Positions 58,743 through 64,000 of a DNA stretch of 64,000 bases are shown here, one piece after another. The number at the start of each line of letters is the position of its first letter. Position 1 is the stretch's first letter. The translations under genes and the position numbers were made by a program. The DNA comes from Pseudomonas vlassakiae (GTDB taxonomy: Bacteria > Pseudomonadota > Gammaproteobacteria > Pseudomonadales > Pseudomonadaceae), in contig NZ_JABWRP020000014.1 in assembly GCF_014269035.2 (NCBI RefSeq), positions 62,001 to 126,000 on the forward strand, written 5' to 3'. The notes below the pieces were generated by a model, which worked only from the letters and a program-made list of their open reading frames with translations, did not search any database and was not told the origin of the DNA.

Positions 58743-60878
58743 ATGCGTCGCACGTTCGTTTCGCTTTGTGTGCTACAAGCTATCTCCCCGCTGGCCTTTG
58801 CCGAGCCTGAACCTGTCGGCGAGCCCACCCAGATCGAACTCCAGGCCCTGAACATCACCAGCAGCGCCGACGGCGAACGCGCCGATGGCCCGGTGGATGG
58901 CTACAAGGCCACCCGCTCGGCCAGTGCCACACGCACCGACACGGCCTTGCACGAGACCCCGCAATCGATCAGCGTGGTGCCCAGGGATGTGCTTGAAGAC
59001 ACCGGCGCCACCCGCCTGCAGGATGGCCTGGACTACGCCGGTGGCGTCGGCCGCGCCAACAACTTCGGCGGCCAGGGGCTGACCACCTTCACCGTGCGCG
59101 GCTTCACCACCGGCGAGTTCTACCGCAACGGCTTCCCGATCAACCGCGGCTACCCCAACGCCCCTGACGCCAACACCATCGAGCGCCTCGAAGTGATCCG
59201 CGGCCCGGCCACCAGCCTGTATGGCCGTGGCGACCCTGGTGGTACGTTCAACGTGGTCAGCAAGCAGCCGCTGGCCGAGCCCAAGGTGACCCTCGCCAGC
59301 CAGTTCGACGACCAGGGCATGCACCGGGCGACCCTGGACGCCACCGGCCCTTTGAATGCCGATGGCTCGCTGGCGTATCGGCTGAATGTGCTGGGCGAAG
59401 GTGGCGAGAGCTTCCGCGACGATGTCGAAAGCGAGCGCTATGACGTTGCACCGGTGATCAGCTGGCAGGTCAACGACGCCACCAAGGTCATCTTCGAAGG
59501 CGACTTCATGCGCAACAACCACCCGCTGGATCGCGGCCTGACGCGCCTGCCCGGCCAGATCGGCACGGCCTCGCGGGACACCAACGTCTGGGAAAAAGGC
59601 AGCGACAACCTGCTGCACAACGACAACGACATGGCCCAGTTGCGCTTCGAGCACCTGCTCAACGACAACTGGACGCTGGGCGGTGGCCTGCAATGGCTGG
59701 ACGGCTCGCTCAAGGGCAACGCGGTGGAAGCCAACGGCCTGCAGGCCGACGGGCGCACGCTGGGACGCAACTTCAACTACCGCAAGCTGGAGTGGACCGA
59801 CCGTGACTACCAGCTCAACCTCACCGGCCACTTCGACACGGGCGGCTTCGCCCATACCCTGCTGACCGGTATCGAATACGAAGACTATGACTACAACTCG
59901 ATCATCCAGCGTTCGGCCGCCGGTAGCGGTGCCTACCCGATCGACATTTTCGACCCGGTGCAGGGCCAGCCGCGCCCTGCCCTGACCCGCACCACCACCC
60001 ATGACCAGGAAAACCTCAAAACCTGGGCGGCCTTCATCCAGGACCAGGTGGCCCTGACCGAGCGCCTGAAAGCCCTCGCCGGGGTGCGTTTCGAGCGCTA
60101 CGAGCATGACTACGACAACAAGCTCAACAATGCCGGTGACTTCAACAAGGGTGAGAACGGCGTCACCCCGCGCCTGGGCCTGATCTACGACCTGACCGAC
60201 AGCGTCGCCGTCTACGCCAACACCGCGCGCTCGTTCAAGCCCAACAGCGGCGCGAGCCTGCAAGGCACGGGCTTCGACCCGGAAAAAGGCAAGTCATACG
60301 AGCTGGGCGTGAAGTGGGAAGCGCTGGATCGCCAGCTGAGCGTCGACGCGGCGATCTACCACATCGTCAAGGAAAACGTGCTCACCCGCGACCCGAACGA
60401 CCCGAGCGGCACCTACAGCGTCGCTGCCGGTGAAGTGCGCAGCCGTGGCCTGGACATCAACGTCGCCGGCAACCTGACTCCGGAATGGCGGATGATCGGC
60501 GGCTACGCCTACGTCGACGCCGAGGTGACCAAGGACAACAGCCTCCCCACCGGCACCCGCCTGGCGAACATCCCGCGCAACAGCTTCAGCCTGCTCAACA
60601 CCTATGAATTCCAGGATGGGCTGGCCAAGGGCCTGGGACTGGGGGTTGGCGTGAAGTATGTGGATGACCGCGCCGGGCAGACGGCGGCCAGTACCTACAC
60701 CATGGAACGCTACAGCGTGGTCGACCTGCTGAGCTTCTACAAGGTCAATGAGCACGTGCGCTTGAACCTGGACGTGAAGAACCTGTTCAACAAGGGCTAT
60801 GACGAAGGGGCGTTCAACACCTATGTGTACCCGGGTGCGCCGCGCACGGTACAGGCGGGGGTTGCCTATACCTTCTGA
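58743..60878 (+). CDS. TonB-dependent siderophore receptor
   Basis: A 711-residue outer-membrane receptor. A signal peptide of about 20 residues ends near AFA. The plug domain carries TPQSISVVPRDVLEDTGA (about residue 73) and RLEVIRGPATSLYGRGDPGG (about 150), typical of FhuA/FoxA-type hydroxamate or ferrichrome receptors. The beta barrel ends in the consensus terminal Phe (GVAYTF). No signalling extension for a sigma/anti-sigma pair is seen. A Fur-like site upstream suggests iron repression. No siderophore biosynthesis genes are in the window, so uptake of a foreign siderophore is possible; the ligand cannot be read from sequence. Confidence 0.92.
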   Translation: MRRTFVSLCVLQAISPLAFAEPEPVGEPTQIELQALNITSSADGERADGPVDGYKATRSASATRTDTALHETPQSISVVPRDVLEDTGATRLQDGLDYAGGVGRANNFGGQGLTTFTVRGFTTGEFYRNGFPINRGYPNAPDANTIERLEVIRGPATSLYGRGDPGGTFNVVSKQPLAEPKVTLASQFDDQGMHRATLDATGPLNADGSLAYRLNVLGEGGESFRDDVESERYDVAPVISWQVNDATKVIFEGDFMRNNHPLDRGLTRLPGQIGTASRDTNVWEKGSDNLLHNDNDMAQLRFEHLLNDNWTLGGGLQWLDGSLKGNAVEANGLQADGRTLGRNFNYRKLEWTDRDYQLNLTGHFDTGGFAHTLLTGIEYEDYDYNSIIQRSAAGSGAYPIDIFDPVQGQPRPALTRTTTHDQENLKTWAAFIQDQVALTERLKALAGVRFERYEHDYDNKLNNAGDFNKGENGVTPRLGLIYDLTDSVAVYANTARSFKPNSGASLQGTGFDPEKGKSYELGVKWEALDRQLSVDAAIYHIVKENVLTRDPNDPSGTYSVAAGEVRSRGLDINVAGNLTPEWRMIGGYAYVDAEVTKDNSLPTGTRLANIPRNSFSLLNTYEFQDGLAKGLGLGVGVKYVDDRAGQTAASTYTMERYSVVDLLSFYKVNEHVRLNLDVKNLFNKGYDEGAFNTYVYPGAPRTVQAGVAYTF

Positions 60879-60886
60879 CATGACAG

Positions 60887-60905
60887 GGGGCCGCCTGGCG
60901 GCCCC
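60887..60905. terminator. Bidirectional hairpin between convergent receptor and pagL genes
   Basis: GGGGCCGCC and GGCGGCCCC form a perfect GC stem in the 32-base gap between the two stop codons. It probably ends both transcripts. Confidence 0.75.
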
Positions 60906-60910
60906 GTGCA

Positions 60911-61432
60911 TCAGAAGCTCTTGCTGTAGAACAGCGAGTAGGACTCGATACCGTCGTTCGGTTGCTTGATGCCGGCATTCGAGTAGTGCATCAGGCGGAC
61001 CCCCACCTTCTGCGCACCCGGCAGCTTCAGGCCAAAGCCGATGCGGTCTTCGAAGTTGACCGATGAGCCCAGGTGCTGGTCGCCCACATCGGTCTTGGAG
61101 AAGGCCGCCAGGCCGATGCCGGCTTCGACATACGGGGTGTAGCTGAAACCGCTGAATTCATAGGTGAACACCGGGCTGAACGACAGCGAGTGAGCGCCGC
61201 TGGCATCGCCACCTTCCCAATAGGTGTAGGCCGCGTCCCAATATCCCGTCACAAAGCCGATGTCGCTTTTCAGCCACTGCTTGTCCCAGTCGAACGCCAT
61301 ACCGAGACGGTACGTCATGTCGCCCTGGCTAGTAGCTCCCACGGCGCCGGAAATCTGTGCGGCCTGGGCCATAGAGGTGCCCCCGAGCACCAATAGGGCG
61401 GCGGCCAGCGTGCTGGCAAGACGGGTTTTCAT
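60911..61432 (-). CDS. pagL: PagL-type lipid A 3-O-deacylase
   Basis: A 173-residue outer-membrane enzyme that removes the 3-O acyl chain of lipid A. A signal peptide ends at MAQA (about residue 24), and an eight-stranded-barrel-like alternation of aromatic residues follows. Near the C-terminus, RLMHYSNAGIKQPNDGIESY holds the His-Ser pair and Glu of the PagL active site, and the protein ends in Phe. The ATG at 61432 has an AGGAGA site; the preceding in-frame codon is TTG and is not needed. Confidence 0.9.
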   Translation of the reverse strand: MKTRLASTLAAALLVLGGTSMAQAAQISGAVGATSQGDMTYRLGMAFDWDKQWLKSDIGFVTGYWDAAYTYWEGGDASGAHSLSFSPVFTYEFSGFSYTPYVEAGIGLAAFSKTDVGDQHLGSSVNFEDRIGFGLKLPGAQKVGVRLMHYSNAGIKQPNDGIESYSLFYSKSF

Positions 61433-61635
61433 CAATGACTTCTCCTGATGGTCACACGGGCAAGTGGGGGCTAGGGCCCCTCGATTTTGGCGGTGAACGG
61501 TGCATCCAACCGGTCACACGGCGTAATACTTTTCTGATTATTGTCCAGATAATCAGAAAGTTGAAAGTAAATTGCCAGCATTGGTTGAATTTACCCGCAG
61601 TGCCCAGCGACTGATGCCGGCAGGTCCGCGCCAAG
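61433..61635. promoter_or_regulatory. Spacer containing the pagL promoter
   Basis: About 200 bases without a gene, AT-rich around 61525-61600. GGGGCTAGGGCCCC near 61466 is a short palindrome. No promoter elements could be fixed. Confidence 0.4.
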
Positions 61636-61657
61636 GCGGAGTACAGATGTACTCCGC
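61636..61657 (-). terminator. 10-bp perfect hairpin after the small secreted protein gene
   Basis: Arms GCGGAGTACA and TGTACTCCGC with a two-base centre lie 13 bases after the stop of the gene at 61671-62123. Position suggests a terminator. Confidence 0.6.
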
Positions 61658-61670
61658 TCGTCATGGGCGC

Positions 61671-62123
61671 TCAATGCCAGTTCAGGCTTGCGGTGACTGG
61701 CGTCTTGCCGTTTACCGTGACCCGTTGCTGGACCGTTGCACCCTGCGCCTGGCCGGTGACCTGGTACTGGCCGGGTGGCAGCTGGACATAGACCAACGGC
61801 CCGGCATCCTGCAGGCTCAACACGGGCTTGCCTTGTGCAGTGCGGATGTCGACTGCGGCGCCGCTCTCGAACTGGCCGTGTGCACCGGTCGACAGTTCGA
61901 TGTGCAGGTCATAACCCGGGGTCCGGCGTATGGCATTGGCCTCATCCTGGCCGATACCGCCCGCCAGGTAGCGCACGCCATTCTGCTCCTGCGGCTGCAC
62001 CTGCACGGCTTGCATGTCGATGGGCGCGTTGTGGTCGTCGACTTCTGCGGCAGCGGCCAGGGTCCAGGGCAGCGCCAGTGCGATCAGCAACGTGGCGCCC
62101 ACAGCATGGTGATGGTTACGCAT
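61671..62123 (-). CDS. Small secreted protein with a carboxypeptidase-regulatory-like domain, function unknown
   Basis: A 150-residue protein with a clear signal peptide (hydrophobic core ALPWTLAAAA, cleavage near residue 26). The mature part ends in a beta-rich segment, PLVYVQLPPGQYQVTGQAQG then QRVTVNG, resembling the transthyretin-like fold of carboxypeptidase regulatory domains. A strong GGAGGAG site precedes the ATG. It is divergent from nothing and stands alone between pagL and the LysR gene, with its own terminator. I do not recognise a specific function; a periplasmic location is inferred. Confidence 0.75.
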   Translation of the reverse strand: MRNHHHAVGATLLIALALPWTLAAAAEVDDHNAPIDMQAVQVQPQEQNGVRYLAGGIGQDEANAIRRTPGYDLHIELSTGAHGQFESGAAVDIRTAQGKPVLSLQDAGPLVYVQLPPGQYQVTGQAQGATVQQRVTVNGKTPVTASLNWH

Positions 62124-62183
62124 GGTCAGCTCCTCCTCAAGGAGATGGCTTACCTGATGTTTGACCTCACACCCTGCTGATGT

Positions 62184-63050
62184 TCACGCCGCCCGCCGCT
62201 CTTCGAGAAGTTTCACGAACATGCTCAGGCTGCGCGAAACCGTGCCACGACGCCATACCAACCAGGTCTTGAGGTAGCGGAACTGCTCCTGCATCGGCCA
62301 GGCGCAGACCGTGCTGCAGCCAGGCATGTTGTCGAGCATGCTGCGCGGCAGCATGGCCAGGCCGGCACCGGCGCTGACGCAGGCGAGCATGCCATGGTAC
62401 GACTCCATTTCGTGGATCTTGCCGGGCACCGCCTGGTCCTGGACAAACCAGTTCTCGAAGTGGTGGCGGTACGAGCAGTTGGCGCGAAAGGCATAGATGC
62501 TCGCGCCGTTGACGTCCTGGGCACGGGTGACCGGGGCGTGGTTGAGGGGCGAGATGATCACCATCTCCTCCTCGAACACCGGCATGCCTTCGAGCGTGGG
62601 ATGCAGCACCGGGCCGTCGACGAAGGCCGCCACCAGGCGTCCCGACAGCACGCCTTCGAGCATGGTGCCGGAAGGCCCGGTGGACAGGTCGAGGTCGACT
62701 TTGGGGTAGCGCTGGTTGTAGGCCGCCAGCAGCGCCGGAATGCGCACCGCCGCCGTGCTCTCCAGCGAACCCAGGGCGAAAGTACCCTGGGGATCCTCGC
62801 CGGCCACGGTCAGGCGTGCCTCGTGCACCAGGTCGAGGATGCGCCGGGTGTACTCAAGGAAGTTCCAGCCCGCTGGCGACAGGCGCAGGCGGCTCTTCTC
62901 GCGGATGAACAGCTCGACGCCGAGGTCTTCCTCCAGCTGCTTGATGCGCGTGGTCAGGTTCGACGGCACCCGATGGATATGCTGGGCGGCGGCGCTGATG
63001 CTGCCCTGCTCGGCCACGGCCTTGAAGATTTCCAGTTGCACCAGGTCCAC
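62184..63050 (-). CDS. ptrR: LysR-family regulator, PtrR (YneJ)-like
   Basis: A 288-residue LysR regulator. The helix-turn-helix lies in residues 1-60 (VQLEIFKAVAEQGSISAAAQ, HRVPSNLTTRIKQLEEDLG), followed by an effector-binding domain. It closely resembles PtrR/YneJ, and the divergent neighbour is a Sad-type aldehyde dehydrogenase, the same pair as in E. coli and other proteobacteria, so control of sad is inferred. I prefer the GTG at 63050 because GGAGA lies seven bases before it; the ATG two codons upstream would sit one base from that site. Confidence 0.88.
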   Translation of the reverse strand: MDLVQLEIFKAVAEQGSISAAAQHIHRVPSNLTTRIKQLEEDLGVELFIREKSRLRLSPAGWNFLEYTRRILDLVHEARLTVAGEDPQGTFALGSLESTAAVRIPALLAAYNQRYPKVDLDLSTGPSGTMLEGVLSGRLVAAFVDGPVLHPTLEGMPVFEEEMVIISPLNHAPVTRAQDVNGASIYAFRANCSYRHHFENWFVQDQAVPGKIHEMESYHGMLACVSAGAGLAMLPRSMLDNMPGCSTVCAWPMQEQFRYLKTWLVWRRGTVSRSLSMFVKLLEERRAA

Positions 63051-63157
63051 AGTCATTCTCCAAACGTGAATGTTTCGCTCATTATTATTCAGTTTTCATT
63101 AAAGCCATAGCCCACTAGTCTGGGGTCACCGAGTAACAACAACGAGAGTGTCCAGCC

Positions 63158-64000
63158 ATGAGTGCGATCAGCAGCCTGACCCACGCCATCTCCGTCGACC
63201 CGTTCAGCGGCGAGCAGATCGGCGCCTACCCCTTCGACACCGACGCCGCACTGGAAGCGGCGCTGCAACGTGCCAAGGCTGGCTACGGCAACTGGCGCCA
63301 AGTGTCGCTGGGTCAGCGCAGCGAGTACCTGCTCGCCCTGGCCAGCACCCTCGAAGCCAAGGCCGAAGCCTTCGCGCAGATGATCAGCCGTGAAATCGGC
63401 AAGCCGATCGCCCAGGCCCGCGGTGAAGTCGCCAAATGCGTCAGCCTGTGCCGCTGGTATGCCGAGCACGGCCCGGCGATGCTCGCCGCCGAGCCGACCC
63501 AGGTCGAGAAAGCCCGCATCGAGTACCGCCCGCTGGGCCCGATCCTCGCCGTGATGCCGTGGAACTTCCCGGTCTGGCAGGTGCTGCGCGGCGCCGTGCC
63601 GGCGATCCTGGCCGGCAACACCTATGTCCTGAAGCACGCACCGAACGTGATGGGCAGCGCCTACCTGCTGGGTGAACTGTTCCAGGACGCCGGCCTGCCT
63701 GAAGGCGTGTTCGAAGTGCTGAACGTCACCCCGGACGGCGTCACTCGCGCCATCAACGACGTGCGCATCGCCGCCGTGACCCTGACCGGCAGCGTGCGCG
63801 CCGGCATGGCCATCGGAGCCCAGGCAGGTGCCGCGCTGAAGAAATGCGTGCTGGAGCTGGGCGGTTCCGACCCGTTCATCGTCTTGGCTGATGCTGATAT
63901 CGACGCCGCTGTGCAGGCCGCCGTGATCGGTCGCTACCAGAACACCGGCCAGGTCTGCGCCGCCGCCAAGCGCCTGATCATTGAAGAAAGCATCGTCGAG
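63158..64000 (+). CDS. sad: Succinate-semialdehyde dehydrogenase, Sad type (5' part, cut by window edge)
   Basis: The first 281 residues of an NAD(P)-dependent aldehyde dehydrogenase. The NAD-binding stretch AVMPWNFPVWQVLRG (about residue 130), VTLTGSVRAG (about 208), the catalytic Glu context LELGGSDPF (about 232) and the catalytic Cys in NTGQVCAAAKR (about 266) are all present. The FPVWQVLR variant is typical of YneI/Sad, which oxidises succinate semialdehyde to succinate in GABA and related catabolism. Divergence from the PtrR-like LysR gene supports this. The gene continues beyond base 64000. Confidence 0.88.
   Translation, partial: MSAISSLTHAISVDPFSGEQIGAYPFDTDAALEAALQRAKAGYGNWRQVSLGQRSEYLLALASTLEAKAEAFAQMISREIGKPIAQARGEVAKCVSLCRWYAEHGPAMLAAEPTQVEKARIEYRPLGPILAVMPWNFPVWQVLRGAVPAILAGNTYVLKHAPNVMGSAYLLGELFQDAGLPEGVFEVLNVTPDGVTRAINDVRIAAVTLTGSVRAGMAIGAQAGAALKKCVLELGGSDPFIVLADADIDAAVQAAVIGRYQNTGQVCAAAKRLIIEESIVE

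Noticed and set aside
58773..60263. Minus-strand open frame of 496 codons opposite the TonB receptor
   Set aside because: Val/Ala/Gly-rich shadow of a well-supported receptor gene.

Overview
The window is high-GC, densely coded DNA from a Pseudomonas of the putida group. The evidence is the family-level match of almost every gene, putida-type REP palindromes, XylS/BenR-like and MdcA-G proteins, and a cyclic-lipopeptide synthetase of Pseudomonas layout. No rRNA, tRNA, insertion sequence, integrase or CRISPR array was seen.

Left part (1-11458). Six genes of a malonate decarboxylase operon (mdcA-B-C-D-E-G, minus strand) run off the left edge; mdcH and the transporter genes would lie beyond it. 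Divergent from it is a two-gene unit for the valine branch of catabolism (3-hydroxyisobutyryl-CoA hydrolase-like and isobutyryl-CoA dehydrogenase-like). Next come a convergent XylS/BenR-type AraC regulator, a lipoprotein and a HisN-type histidinol-phosphatase.

Centre (10814-57596). A complete cyclic lipopeptide locus of about 47 kb. Three giant nonribosomal peptide synthetases are transcribed leftward in order (2, 7 and 3 modules), followed by macA and macB. Solo LuxR regulators flank both ends, and a NodT/TolC-like outer-membrane lipoprotein sits at the upstream end. Reading the specificity residues by eye gives acyl-Leu-Glu-Leu-Leu-Gln-Ser-Val-Leu-Ser-Leu-(Val/Ile)-Ser. Dual condensation/epimerisation domains predict D configuration at positions 1-9, and a tandem thioesterase ends the line. 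This is the architecture of putisolvin (psoA-psoB-psoC). MacA/MacB and the NodT-like protein would form the export route, and the LuxR proteins the local control.

Right part (57597-64000). A tandem universal stress protein, a TonB-dependent siderophore receptor with a Fur-box-like site, a PagL-type lipid A deacylase, a small secreted protein, a PtrR-like LysR regulator and, divergent from it, the 5' part of a Sad-type succinate-semialdehyde dehydrogenase cut by the right edge.

The least expected observation is that REP palindromes lie inside coding sequence. One encodes about a dozen residues near the N-terminus of mdcB. Another is in frame inside the adenylation domain of the Ser6 module, and shorter REP remnants sit at the same place in the Ser9 and Ser12 modules. 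These three Ser A-T cassettes are long, near-identical repeats whose edges fall in the C-A linker and the T-domain core.
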